Part shown: in pieces, positions 25,218 to 33,674 of the stretch
How the letters are laid out: the number at the start of each line of letters is the position of its first letter
How positions within the stretch are numbered: the stretch's first letter is position 1
Source of the DNA: CAZKWG01 sp964615375
GTDB lineage: Bacteria > Myxococcota_A > UBA796 > CAZKWG01
DNA: 64,000 nt
NCBI GenBank assembly: GCA_964615375.1
Contig: CAZTOW010000031.1
Location: 1 to 64,000 of the forward strand
Direction of reading: 5' to 3'
Notes under the pieces: generated by a model
The model's input: the letters and a program-made list of their open reading frames with translations, nothing else
The model's database searches: none
What the model was told of the DNA's origin: nothing
Program-made: the position numbers and the translations under genes

Positions 25218-26416
25218 TGCTCTTGCTCTACCCCATTCTCGGGTGCAGCAGGCATCTCGAGCCGGCACAGCCAACGGTCAATGCATCTACGGAAGTTGTG
25301 CTGTTAGAAGCTATGGAATTTTGGGAGAGTGTCCCCCCAATATCACCGATCCCCCATTGTGCTGGCAGCGACGTTTTCGCAGTAGATGGCGCAAGCAGTT
25401 CAGTCACACGTATTGATGGAACCCTTGAGCATGCCCTGACGTTCTGGCAGCTCCCTAAAGGGGGCCTGATAGCTGGTGCTCGCCTGATTTCCGAGCAAAA
25501 GCTGGTCGTCTTCGAGTACCATTGGGGCGCTGGTTGGCCATTTGCAGTGCGCATCCTGGACATGGAGACATCAACACTCCGAACGGTGCGCCTCCCGGAA
25601 CTGCTCGAAAATCGACTCTTGAACGATTGGGGTGTGCAGTATCTCGATATAGGCGTACAGCCAGACGGGACCGTGATCCAGAAGTGTGGAGAGCAGATAT
25701 GCGCCCTGAGCCCTGAAGGAACGGACTGGCAGCGTGTCGAAGCACCCAAGAATGTTGTCATCAGCCACGCGATGTCGCCAACAGAGCTGGGTTCGAGAGA
25801 GATAGCGCTGGTGCGGAGCACAGACGGGTCGTTGCGGGTCACCCATGGAAGCGTCGACTGTGCACCTTCGCTCCTCGAGGCGAGGGCCTGGTCCGGCCCA
25901 TCGGGGCAGTATCTCGTCGTCGCAGGAGGCATGGACTGCGATGGTGAACGCGTACATCGAGTCGAGCTGTATGACACCTCCACGAACCCCTGGTCGAGCC
26001 TCCTCTCTGCACCCTTGAGAGAATTCGACTTCATTCAGGACCTCGGCTTCATCTGGGATCCGGCCACGTCTCGTCCCTCTGGTGCGTGGTTGACCTGGGT
26101 CGATCCCAGGTCGGATGTGGAGCGACTGGACCTGGTCCAGTTGGGCTCCACCCAGGTGACCGAGCTCTCCGGTCTCCTTCCCGACGACCCCACGCGCATG
26201 TGGGTAGGTGGCCTCTGCGGCACACGGGCGGGCGTGAGGGTTGTCGGCGGTGTCGGCTCCCTGGTGTACTCGGCCGAGCTCACGTCGAGGGGGTTGAGGC
26301 CGAGGGGGCTCGAGATCTACCGAGGACCCGGCGGGGTCGCCACGCTGCAGGCCGACCAGGCGCTCCGGCGTGCTCAACGTGCTCGGGGGACGCACATCGT
26401 CGGTCAGGACCCCTGA
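25214..26416 (+). CDS. Predicted lipoprotein partner of Rhs tip 2 (beta-propeller-like)
   Basis: A 400-aa protein beginning in the ATGA overlap with the Rhs tip 2 stop. The very short signal peptide MMLLLYPILGC has lipobox ILGC. The mature part is beta-rich with repeated short strands and Trp/Asp turns (GSDVFAVDGASSSVTRID, GSLVYSAELTSRG), consistent with a propeller fold. By analogy with the copy 1 locus it may be the immunity protein of the HExxH tip, although it is much larger than a usual immunity protein, so another envelope role is possible. Its 5' part is less GC-rich than its 3' part. Confidence 0.5.
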   Translation: MMLLLYPILGCSRHLEPAQPTVNASTEVVLLEAMEFWESVPPISPIPHCAGSDVFAVDGASSSVTRIDGTLEHALTFWQLPKGGLIAGARLISEQKLVVFEYHWGAGWPFAVRILDMETSTLRTVRLPELLENRLLNDWGVQYLDIGVQPDGTVIQKCGEQICALSPEGTDWQRVEAPKNVVISHAMSPTELGSREIALVRSTDGSLRVTHGSVDCAPSLLEARAWSGPSGQYLVVAGGMDCDGERVHRVELYDTSTNPWSSLLSAPLREFDFIQDLGFIWDPATSRPSGAWLTWVDPRSDVERLDLVQLGSTQVTELSGLLPDDPTRMWVGGLCGTRAGVRVVGGVGSLVYSAELTSRGLRPRGLEIYRGPGGVATLQADQALRRAQRARGTHIVGQDP

Positions 26417-26484
26417 GCCCCTGATCCAGACGCTGCACGTGCCACCAGAGGAGGCTACCTTGTCCGGCGCGACAGGAGCGTCGG

Positions 26485-28560
26485 ATGAACCTCACGGTAG
26501 GACTGCTGATCGGGATGAGCGCCTGGGCCACCGAGCCCGAGGACCCCAACCTGTGGTTGGAGGAGGTCGAGGGCCAGCAGGCGCTGAGCTGGGTGGAGGA
26601 GCGCAGCCAGCAGACGGTCGATGAGCTGGGTGGCCGGAAGTACCGCAAGCTCAAGGCCGATCTCATGGAGATCCTCGACTCCGACGAGCGCATCCCCTAC
26701 GTCGGCAAGATGGGGGACTACTACTACAACTTCTGGCAGGACAAGGACCACGTCCGGGGTATCTGGCGGCGCACGGCGCTCGACGAGTACAAGAAGGCGG
26801 AGCCGGCCTGGGAGCTGCTGCTGGACCTCGACGCGCTCAACGCCAACCAGAACGAGTCCATCCCGCTGACCTGGGGCGGGGCGAACTGCCTGCCCCCCGC
26901 CTACCAGCGCTGCATGATCACGCTGGCCCCCGGCGGATCGGACGCCGACATCAAGCGGGAGTTCGACCTGGGCACGAAGAGCTGGGTGCAGGGCGGCTTC
27001 GAGCTCCCCCAGGCCAAGAGCGACGTCTCCTGGGTGGACCAGGACACGCTGCTGGTGATGACGGAGCTGGGCGAGGGCTCGCTGACCGCGGCGGGCTACC
27101 CGCGCCAGGTCCGGCGTTGGAAGCGGGGGACCCCGCTGGCCGAGGCGCCGGTGATCTTCGAGGGCCAGGGCACCGACGTCTCGGTCTGGGCCTGGCACGA
27201 CCACACGCCGGGCTTCGAGCGCGAGCTGGTCGGCCGCAGCACGAGCTTCTTCGCCGGAGAGATCTACCTCAACGGCGCGGAGGGCCCGGTGCGCATCCCG
27301 GTGCCCGACGACGCTGGCGCCAGCCCCTGGCGCGAGTGGCTGCTCATCGAGCTGCGCAGCGACTGGGAGGTGGGCGGCGAGACCTGGCCGGCGGGGAGCC
27401 TGCTGGTCACTAAACTAGATAAATTCATGAGTGGAGAGCGCGAGCTCCAGGCCCTGTTCACGCCGACGCCGACGCGGGCCCTGGCCTCCTACCGCGCCAC
27501 GCTGAACGCCGTGATCCTGGACGAGCTCGACCAGGTCCGCAGCCGCGTGCAGATCGCGCGGCCGGGCGACCAGGGCTGGACGGTGGAGGACATGCCCGGT
27601 CTGCCCGAGCTGGACGTGGTCAGCGTCTCCCCCGTGGACGACTACGAGTCGGACGACGTCTGGATCACCACCACTGGCTTCCTGACCCCGACCACGCTGG
27701 CGCTCGGCTCGGTGGCCCCCGGCGCGCCCGCCGCCACCCCGCTCAAGGCCCTGCCCGCCTGGTTCGACGCGAGCGGGCTCGAGGTCACCCAGCACTTCGC
27801 CACGTCCAAGGACGGCACGAAGGTCCCCTACTTCCAGGTCTCCAAGAAGGGGATGAAGCTGAACGGCTCGACCCCGACCTTGCTCTACGGCTATGGCGGC
27901 TTCGAGGTCTCCATGCGCCCCAGCTACAGCGCCGCCATCGGCCGGAGCTGGCTGGAGCGCGGCGGGGTCTACGTGCTGGCCAACATCCGGGGCGGCGGCG
28001 AATTCGGGCCCGGCTGGCACGAGGCGGCCATGCGCGAGAACAAGCCGCGCTCGTACGAGGATTTCGCCGCGGTCGCCCAGGATCTCTTCGCCCGCAAGGT
28101 CACCTCGGCGCCCCACCTGGGCGCCATGGGCGGCTCCAACGGCGGGCTGCTCATGGGCAACATGATCGCCAGCTACCCCGAGCTCTTCGGCGCCATCGTC
28201 TGTCAGGTCCCGCTGCTGGACATGAAGCGCTACAGCCAGCTGCTGGCCGGCGCGAGCTGGGTGGAGGAGTACGGCGACCCGCAGGACCCCGCGCAGTGGG
28301 CCTACATCCAGACGTTCTCGCCCTACCAGCTCCTGCGCGAGGGCGTGGACTACCCCGAGGTGCTCTTCGTGACCTCCACCCGCGACGACCGCGTCCACCC
28401 GGGCCACGCCCGCAAGATGGCGGCGAAGATGCTGGGCATGGGCGAGGAGGTGCTGTACTGGGAGAACACCGAGGGCGGGCACGGGGCGGCCAGCACCAGC
28501 GAGCAGCGCGCCACCATGTGGGCCCTGGCCTGGCGCTTCCTGTGGGAGGAGCTGGGCTGA
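26485..28560 (+). CDS. Prolyl oligopeptidase family serine peptidase (S9)
   Basis: A 691-aa peptidase of family S9A. An N-terminal beta-propeller region (about 20-430) gates access to the C-terminal alpha/beta-hydrolase. Catalytic triad candidates are the Ser in GAMGGSNGGLLMGN (about residue 553), Asp in STRDDRVHPGHA (about 637) and His in NTEGGHGAAST (about 670). FEVSMRPSYSAAIGRSWLERGGVYVLANIRGGGEFGPGWHEAA is the typical oxyanion region. The start MNLTVGLLIGMSAWATEP is a weak signal peptide, so it may be exported. AGGAG lies 6 nt upstream. It is the first gene of an operon with an ABC transporter, linked by TGATG. Confidence 0.93.
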   Translation: MNLTVGLLIGMSAWATEPEDPNLWLEEVEGQQALSWVEERSQQTVDELGGRKYRKLKADLMEILDSDERIPYVGKMGDYYYNFWQDKDHVRGIWRRTALDEYKKAEPAWELLLDLDALNANQNESIPLTWGGANCLPPAYQRCMITLAPGGSDADIKREFDLGTKSWVQGGFELPQAKSDVSWVDQDTLLVMTELGEGSLTAAGYPRQVRRWKRGTPLAEAPVIFEGQGTDVSVWAWHDHTPGFERELVGRSTSFFAGEIYLNGAEGPVRIPVPDDAGASPWREWLLIELRSDWEVGGETWPAGSLLVTKLDKFMSGERELQALFTPTPTRALASYRATLNAVILDELDQVRSRVQIARPGDQGWTVEDMPGLPELDVVSVSPVDDYESDDVWITTTGFLTPTTLALGSVAPGAPAATPLKALPAWFDASGLEVTQHFATSKDGTKVPYFQVSKKGMKLNGSTPTLLYGYGGFEVSMRPSYSAAIGRSWLERGGVYVLANIRGGGEFGPGWHEAAMRENKPRSYEDFAAVAQDLFARKVTSAPHLGAMGGSNGGLLMGNMIASYPELFGAIVCQVPLLDMKRYSQLLAGASWVEEYGDPQDPAQWAYIQTFSPYQLLREGVDYPEVLFVTSTRDDRVHPGHARKMAAKMLGMGEEVLYWENTEGGHGAASTSEQRATMWALAWRFLWEELG

Positions 28561-29594
28561 TGCGCCGGGTCCTGTTCAACGTCCTGGCGATGTACGCCGG
28601 GCTCACCGCGCTCTACGTGTGGGTGAACCGCGAGCAGGGCCCCGCGGCCGGCGCGGAGCAGGCCGACCGACCCACCTACAAGGTCGGCTTCCTGCCCGTG
28701 ACCTGCCACCTGACCTGCCCCGTCACCGACTGGATCAACCAGAACACCCGCGGCCACAGCGTCTTCGAGCCGGTGCGCTTCAGCGCCTGGCCCGAGCTGA
28801 AGGAGGCCTTCCTGGCCGGTGAGCTCCCCGCGACCTTCATGATCGCCCCCATGGCCATCAAGCTGGTGGAGCAGGGCGTCCCGCTGCGCATCGTCTACCT
28901 GGGCCACCGGGACGGCACGGCGCTGGTCGTCCACAAGGACTCCGGGATCACCGACTTCGCCGGGCTGCGGGGCAAGCGCATCGCCGTCCCCAGCCGCTTC
29001 AGCAACCAGTACCTGCTCATCGCCCGCGCGCTGGAGCTGCGGGGGCTCACCCTGGAAGACGTCCAGATCGTGGAGATGCCGCCCCCGGACATGCCGGCCG
29101 CGCTCTCGGCCCGCGCGGTGGACGCCGTGATCTCCGGCGAGCCCTTCATGGGCCAGACCGAGCTGGAGGGCTACGGCCGCGTGCTGGCCCAGGCCAAAGA
29201 GCTGTGGCCGGACTTCATCTCCTGCGTGCTGGCCGTCTCCCAGAAGATGATCGACGAGGAGCCCGAGCGCGTGCAGGAGCTGGTGGACGGCATCGCGTCC
29301 AGCGGCAAGTGGCTGGACCAGGACATGGAGAACCGCATGGCCGCCAGCGAGGTGGTCGCCGCCAACTACTACCACCAGGACCCGAAGCTGCTGCGCTTCG
29401 TGCTCAGCAAGCCCCCCGATCGTGTGCGCTACACGAACCTGGATCTGGTGCGGGCGGACTTCGAGGAGATCGTGCGCGTCGGCGTCAAGGTGGGCGTGCT
29501 CTCGGGGCCGATCGCGTATGAGCGCTACGCCGACCCGCGCTTCAGCGCCGCCGTCCGCGTCTCGCCGGTGAGCGTGCCGGAGGTCGGAGGATGA
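28560..29594 (+). CDS. ABC transporter substrate-binding protein (NrtA/SsuA/TauA-like)
   Basis: A 344-aa binding protein of the NMT1/NrtA/SsuA type II periplasmic-binding fold. An uncleaved or weak N-terminal helix (VLFNVLAMYAGLTALYVWV) probably anchors it to the membrane. The mature part opens with YKVGFLPVTCHLTCPVTDWI, including a CxxxC pair, followed by ELPATFMIAPMAIKLVEQGVPLRIVYLGHRDGTALVV and GKRIAVPSRFSNQYLLI, typical of uptake systems for nitrate, sulfonates, bicarbonate or pyrimidine precursors. The start codon overlaps the peptidase stop by 1 nt (TGATG). Substrate cannot be predicted from sequence. Confidence 0.88.
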   Translation: MRRVLFNVLAMYAGLTALYVWVNREQGPAAGAEQADRPTYKVGFLPVTCHLTCPVTDWINQNTRGHSVFEPVRFSAWPELKEAFLAGELPATFMIAPMAIKLVEQGVPLRIVYLGHRDGTALVVHKDSGITDFAGLRGKRIAVPSRFSNQYLLIARALELRGLTLEDVQIVEMPPPDMPAALSARAVDAVISGEPFMGQTELEGYGRVLAQAKELWPDFISCVLAVSQKMIDEEPERVQELVDGIASSGKWLDQDMENRMAASEVVAANYYHQDPKLLRFVLSKPPDRVRYTNLDLVRADFEEIVRVGVKVGVLSGPIAYERYADPRFSAAVRVSPVSVPEVGG

Positions 29595-30349
29595 AGGACC
29601 GCCTGCTCTCGGTGCTGCTGCCGCTCGGGGTCACCGCGGTCCTGCTGGTGTTGTGGCACCTCGCGGTGCGCTGGTCGGGGGACGCCTTCTCCCCGGTGCC
29701 GGCGGAGGTGGCCACCGGGCTCATCGAGCTCGCGCAGAAGGGCGTGCTCTTCGGCTACATCGTCAACTCGCTCTGGCGGGTCAGCACGGGCTTCCTGCTC
29801 GCGCTCGCCGTGGGGCTGCCGCTGGGCCTGTTGCTGGGGTGGAGCCGGCGCATGAACCAGGCCTTGAACCCGCTCATCCAGGTGCTGCGGCCCATCTCGC
29901 CCATCGCCTGGATCCCGGTCTCCATCCTCTGGTTCGGGGTCAGCGACGCCGGGCCGGTCTTCCTCATCTTCCTGGCCAGCGTCTTCCCGATTACGACCAG
30001 CGCCGCCGCCGCCGTGCGCGGCATCCCGCTGAACGCCCTGCGCGCCAGCCAGAACCTCGGCCTGGGCGGCTGGGATCTGCTGCGCATGGTCGTCTTCCCG
30101 GCCGTGCTGCCCCAGGTGGTGACCGGGGTGCGCATCGCGCTCGGCGTGGCCTGGATGGTGGTGGTGGCGGCGGAGATGATCGCGGTGGACAGCGGGCTCG
30201 GCTACCTCATCATCGACGCCCGAAACGCCGGAAGCCGCTACGATCTGGTGGTGGCGGGCATGATCCTGATCGGCCTCATCGGGCTGCTGCTGGACGCCGG
30301 CATCCGTCGGCTGGAGCAGCACGAGGCCGTGCGCTGGAGGCGCGGGTGA
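29591..30349 (+). CDS. ABC transporter permease (SsuC/TauC-like)
   Basis: A 252-aa inner-membrane permease of the BPD_transp_1 family with about six helices. The EAA loop that contacts the ATPase reads NALRASQNLGLGGWDLLRMVVFPAVLPQVVTGVRIALGVAW (about 145-185). PISPIAWIPVSILWFG (about 97-112) is the conserved core of nitrate/sulfonate permeases. It starts in the ATGA overlap with the binding-protein stop and ends in a GTGA overlap with the ATPase gene. One permease implies a homodimeric channel. Confidence 0.93.
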   Translation: MKDRLLSVLLPLGVTAVLLVLWHLAVRWSGDAFSPVPAEVATGLIELAQKGVLFGYIVNSLWRVSTGFLLALAVGLPLGLLLGWSRRMNQALNPLIQVLRPISPIAWIPVSILWFGVSDAGPVFLIFLASVFPITTSAAAAVRGIPLNALRASQNLGLGGWDLLRMVVFPAVLPQVVTGVRIALGVAWMVVVAAEMIAVDSGLGYLIIDARNAGSRYDLVVAGMILIGLIGLLLDAGIRRLEQHEAVRWRRG

Positions 30350-31104
30350 GCGCGAGTCCGAAGATCGAGCTCCGCGGCGTCACGCTGCGCTACGACGAGG
30401 GCGAGGAGGTGCTGGCCGGGCTGGACCTGGAGGTCCGCGCGGGCGAGCTGGTCTGCGTGGTCGGGCCGAGCGGGTGTGGCAAGAGCTCGCTGCTCAACGT
30501 GGTGGCCGGCTTTCTCCGGCCGAGCGCGGGTCAGGTGCTCCTCGACGGCGAGCCCGTGGCCGGCCCGGATCGGCGTCGCCTCTTCATCTTCCAGGACAGC
30601 GGGCTCTTCCCCTGGCTGAAGGTCGGCGAGAACGTGGGGCTGGGCCTGCTGCGGGCTCCCGCCGCCGAGCGCGCGCGGATCGTGGCGGAGAAGCTGGACA
30701 TGGTCGGGCTCGCGGGCACGGAGGGGCTCTACCCGTCGGAGCTCTCGGGCGGTATGCGGCAGCGGGTCGAGCTGGCCCGCGCGCTGGCGGCGGACCCGGA
30801 CGTGCTCTACATGGACGAGCCCTTCGGCGCGCTGGACTTCCTCACCCGGCTCAAGGTCCGGCAGGATCTGGTTCGCATCTGGGAGCGGGCGCGCAAGACC
30901 ATCCTCTTCGTCACGCACGACGTGGACGAGAGCGTGCAGCTCGCCGACCGCGTGGTGGTGCTCTCCCGCCGCCCCGCTGGCATCCGCCGGATCATCGAGG
31001 TGGACCTGCCGCGCCCGCGAGACATGAGCAGCGCGGGCTATCTGGCGGTCCGCGACGCGATCTTCGAGACCATGGGCCTGGACCACGCCGGGCTGGAGCG
31101 CTGA
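30346..31104 (+). CDS. ABC transporter ATP-binding protein (SsuB/TauB-like)
   Basis: A 252-aa ATPase from GTG 30346. Walker A GPSGCGKSS (about 43-51), Q-loop IFQDSGLFPWLKV, signature LSGGMRQRVELARALAADP, Walker B VLYMDEPFGALD and switch His in FVTHDVDESVQLADR are all present, so the protein should be active. The VDESVQLADRVVVLSRRP end is typical of nitrate/sulfonate/taurine importers. It is the last gene of the peptidase-ABC operon and ends 10 nt before the convergent lipoprotein gene. Confidence 0.95.
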   Translation: MSASPKIELRGVTLRYDEGEEVLAGLDLEVRAGELVCVVGPSGCGKSSLLNVVAGFLRPSAGQVLLDGEPVAGPDRRRLFIFQDSGLFPWLKVGENVGLGLLRAPAAERARIVAEKLDMVGLAGTEGLYPSELSGGMRQRVELARALAADPDVLYMDEPFGALDFLTRLKVRQDLVRIWERARKTILFVTHDVDESVQLADRVVVLSRRPAGIRRIIEVDLPRPRDMSSAGYLAVRDAIFETMGLDHAGLER

Positions 31105-31114
31105 GCGACCCGGC

Positions 31115-32305
31115 CTAGGGGGCCGCCCCGTCCACCAGCGAGAAGCTGCCCCGCACCAGCAGATCCCCGTCCACGGCCTGGAAGCGGGTGGTCTTCGCCA
31201 CGAGATCCACCCCGGCCAGGCTCTGCTGGCGGGCGCCGGGCATGCTGGCGGACATGGTGGCGATCAGCCCGTCCAGGACGCGACCGCCCAGGAGCAGCGC
31301 CCCCAGGTCCGGCGGATCCCCCCGCTCGCGCAGCCAGCGGGCCTCGCGCGCGTCCAGGCGCAGCTCGCCCGCCTCCGTGAGCCCGAAGTCCCCCTGAACC
31401 AGCAGGTCACGTGGCCGGCTGCGCCCCCGGGTGGGCCAGGCCTTCACGCCGAGCTCGAAGGTCTGCCCGTCCACGCGCAGGTCCACCAGCTCGGGCGTGA
31501 CGCGGGCGTTGGGATCGTAGGCCTGGCCGAGCGCGACGGCCTGAGCGAGCCCGAGCGCGGTGGCCTGGGGGAGCACGAGGCACCATCCAGACGCTGTGTC
31601 AGGGGCACGATCCGATACCCCGGATGTGGGTATGGCGAAGGCGAGGTCCAGCACCACGGCGCGCACGTCCGAGCGGAGCCGCATCCCGGTCACCGGCACG
31701 GGGGTCTCGCCGCGCAGGCGGGCCACCGGGAGCGCCGGCAGGGCGTCCAGCAGGAGCTGGCGGCGCAGCGCGTCGGTGAACACCCCGCTGACGAGCTGGT
31801 TCATGCCCGTCGGCAGATCCTTCCACTCCAGGGAGAGCTTCCATCGCTCGGGGGCGGCGGGGCTGGCCAGGATCTGCTCGTCCTCCAGGCGCAGCGCCAT
31901 CACCCCGGACAGCGCGCTCTGGAAGGGGAAGCGCGTCTGCCGCGCGCCCGGGCCGCTCCCGACCTGCGCCAGGATGGAGCCGGCCAGCTCCACGTCCAGC
32001 GAGAGGCAGTCCTCGCAGCCAGCGCTTGCCTCCAGGCGCGCGCGCACCACCCGGGCGTCCGCCTCGATGGAGGCGGGGACCCCCAGCACGGTGGTCGTGT
32101 AGGGGACGATCCCGCGGTCCAGCATCCCGTTCATCGCGCGGGCGATGAGGGTCTCCAGCGTGTCGCGCCCGAGCTCCAGCGTGGCCTGGGGGGCCCAGCC
32201 CTGCTCGAGGGGCGGCAGATCGCGCAGGGCGGCGCGCTGCTCGGCGAGCGGGTCGGGCAGCGGCCCAAGGCAAGAGAGGAGCAGGATGGGCAGCGGCAGG
32301 GGCAT
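31115..32305 (-). CDS. Lipoprotein, function unknown (DUF4403-like layout)
   Basis: A 396-aa lipoprotein with a very short signal peptide MPLPLPILLLSC. The mature part is beta-rich with two similar halves: VPASIEADARVVRARLEASAGCEDCLSLDVELAG near 75-110 and VTGMRLRSDVRAVVLDLAFAIPT near 205. These suggest a long lipid-binding tube such as the SMP/DUF4403 type, but I cannot confirm that. It lies 93 nt after the toxin-44-type gene on the same strand, so an immunity role is conceivable though unsupported. No domain with catalytic residues was seen. Confidence 0.6.
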   Translation of the reverse strand: MPLPLPILLLSCLGPLPDPLAEQRAALRDLPPLEQGWAPQATLELGRDTLETLIARAMNGMLDRGIVPYTTTVLGVPASIEADARVVRARLEASAGCEDCLSLDVELAGSILAQVGSGPGARQTRFPFQSALSGVMALRLEDEQILASPAAPERWKLSLEWKDLPTGMNQLVSGVFTDALRRQLLLDALPALPVARLRGETPVPVTGMRLRSDVRAVVLDLAFAIPTSGVSDRAPDTASGWCLVLPQATALGLAQAVALGQAYDPNARVTPELVDLRVDGQTFELGVKAWPTRGRSRPRDLLVQGDFGLTEAGELRLDAREARWLRERGDPPDLGALLLGGRVLDGLIATMSASMPGARQQSLAGVDLVAKTTRFQAVDGDLLVRGSFSLVDGAAP

Positions 32306-32398
32306 GGGCCTGTGGAGACCTCCGGACGGGCCCGAGCCTAACTCCGCGGCGGCTGCGCCGGCATCAAGACTGGCCGTAGCCGATGGACGGTCGGTCGC

Positions 32399-33568
32399 CT
32401 ACCCTTCGTCGCCATTCCGCTCTGGAGCGTCCTTCTTGACCGGGGGCCCGCCGAGATGGCTGGCGCGAACGAGCGCGAGCAGCCTGGCCTGGCCTGCGGA
32501 GTCGTTCTCGAAATCGTCCCCCATGGTCTCGTGTAGCTTGAGGCCCAACTGAATCGCCGCCTGATCGGCGCCTTCGTCTCCCGCCCCGGTGACGAGAGCG
32601 CTCACGGACTCGAGGACACCTCGAAGCGCGTCGTCCTCGATGAGCTGCCCCAGCGCGTCTCTGGCCGTCGCTCCGTCGCTGCTCACGAGGGCCAGGCCGA
32701 GCGTACGCAGATCTTCCCGGACGTCCTCGATGGTGTCAGAGATGACCTGCGCGAGCGCCGCTCCGCGCAGGAGCTCGGTCCGTGTGAATCCCGCGACGCG
32801 GCCCACGTAGCCGTAATGGAGCTTCGACCAGATGTCGTAGCGGTAGAGCTTCTCGTTGTCGGCGTCGAGCGCGTACTCTCCAAAGCCAGCCGTGATCGGG
32901 CCCTTGTGGTCCCAGAGGGAGCCCGGCCCCACGTAGAGCGTCCAGAAGGCATAGGCGAGCGCCTTCATGGTGCCGCGGAACTCAGGCCCCCAGGGCCAGT
33001 AGATGAGCACGTTCTCCAACCAGGCTTCGGAGGGCTCACAGTTGGCCAGCTTGTTGAGCAGGACGAGGGCGGCCGTCTCCGCGGAGACCTTGTTCACCTC
33101 GATCTCCGTGCCGATGTACGTGATGACGTCCGCGAGGTCCGCCGTAAGGTAGGAGCGTATGGCCAATGTGAAGGCCGCGGAGCGGTAGCCGTAGGAGGGG
33201 CCCTCATAGGCATCCGCGACCGAGAGCGTCACCGCGTGCTCGGCATAAGCCGGCATCGGACCAGTGCTGCCGGCGCGAGCCGAGATCGTGAGGTCGGTGC
33301 TCCCCGGACCGGAACTGTCGGGGTAGACTGGATCTCGCTCGAGGACCGAGTGCGCCAGGGGGCGCAGGTACGACGAGACGCCGGAACCGACCGCCTGGTC
33401 CTTCCGCCGGAGCAGCCGCTTCGGTGGGCTCTTCTCGCCCACGGTGACGGTGCCCCCGCCATCGACCTCCAGCGAAATCTCGATGTCGGGACCGACGTCG
33501 CCCGACATGGAGACGTTGACGAGCCACACGGTCAGGTAGGGTCGGTTGGTCAGGATGTCCGATGCCAT
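32399..33568 (-). CDS. Toxin-44-type (Ntox44-like) polymorphic toxin protein
   Basis: A 389-aa protein without signal peptide. The central region (about 120-290) has WDHKGPITAGFGEYA, DNEKLYRYDIWSKLHYGYVGRVAGFTRTELLRGAALAQ, matching the polymorphic toxin type 44 signature (polar DxWS-x-x-H-YGYVG). That family normally forms the last domain of large secreted toxins and is thought to be a nuclease or peptidase. The N-terminal ~110 residues (TVWLVNVSMSGDVGPDIEISLEV) are beta-rich and unfamiliar, and an acidic tail follows the toxin domain. I chose ATG 33568 because AGGAG is 6 nt upstream; the ATG at 33574 would be too close to it. It is 106 nt after the thrombospondin-3 lipoprotein gene, in the same direction. 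Confidence 0.62.
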   Translation of the reverse strand: MASDILTNRPYLTVWLVNVSMSGDVGPDIEISLEVDGGGTVTVGEKSPPKRLLRRKDQAVGSGVSSYLRPLAHSVLERDPVYPDSSGPGSTDLTISARAGSTGPMPAYAEHAVTLSVADAYEGPSYGYRSAAFTLAIRSYLTADLADVITYIGTEIEVNKVSAETAALVLLNKLANCEPSEAWLENVLIYWPWGPEFRGTMKALAYAFWTLYVGPGSLWDHKGPITAGFGEYALDADNEKLYRYDIWSKLHYGYVGRVAGFTRTELLRGAALAQVISDTIEDVREDLRTLGLALVSSDGATARDALGQLIEDDALRGVLESVSALVTGAGDEGADQAAIQLGLKLHETMGDDFENDSAGQARLLALVRASHLGGPPVKKDAPERNGDEG

Positions 33569-33674
33569 GATCATCTCCTGTAGAAGGGTAGGTTCGTGGG
33601 GATCTCAGGTGGTCTTCGACCAGCCGCGCCTGTGCGCGCCCGGTTCCAGCGTCTCGCATTCGACAAGCAGATCG

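Noticed and set aside
33566..33574. ATG 33574 as toxin-44-type start
   Set aside because: It directly follows AGGAG with no spacer; ATG 33568 has the right 6-nt spacing.
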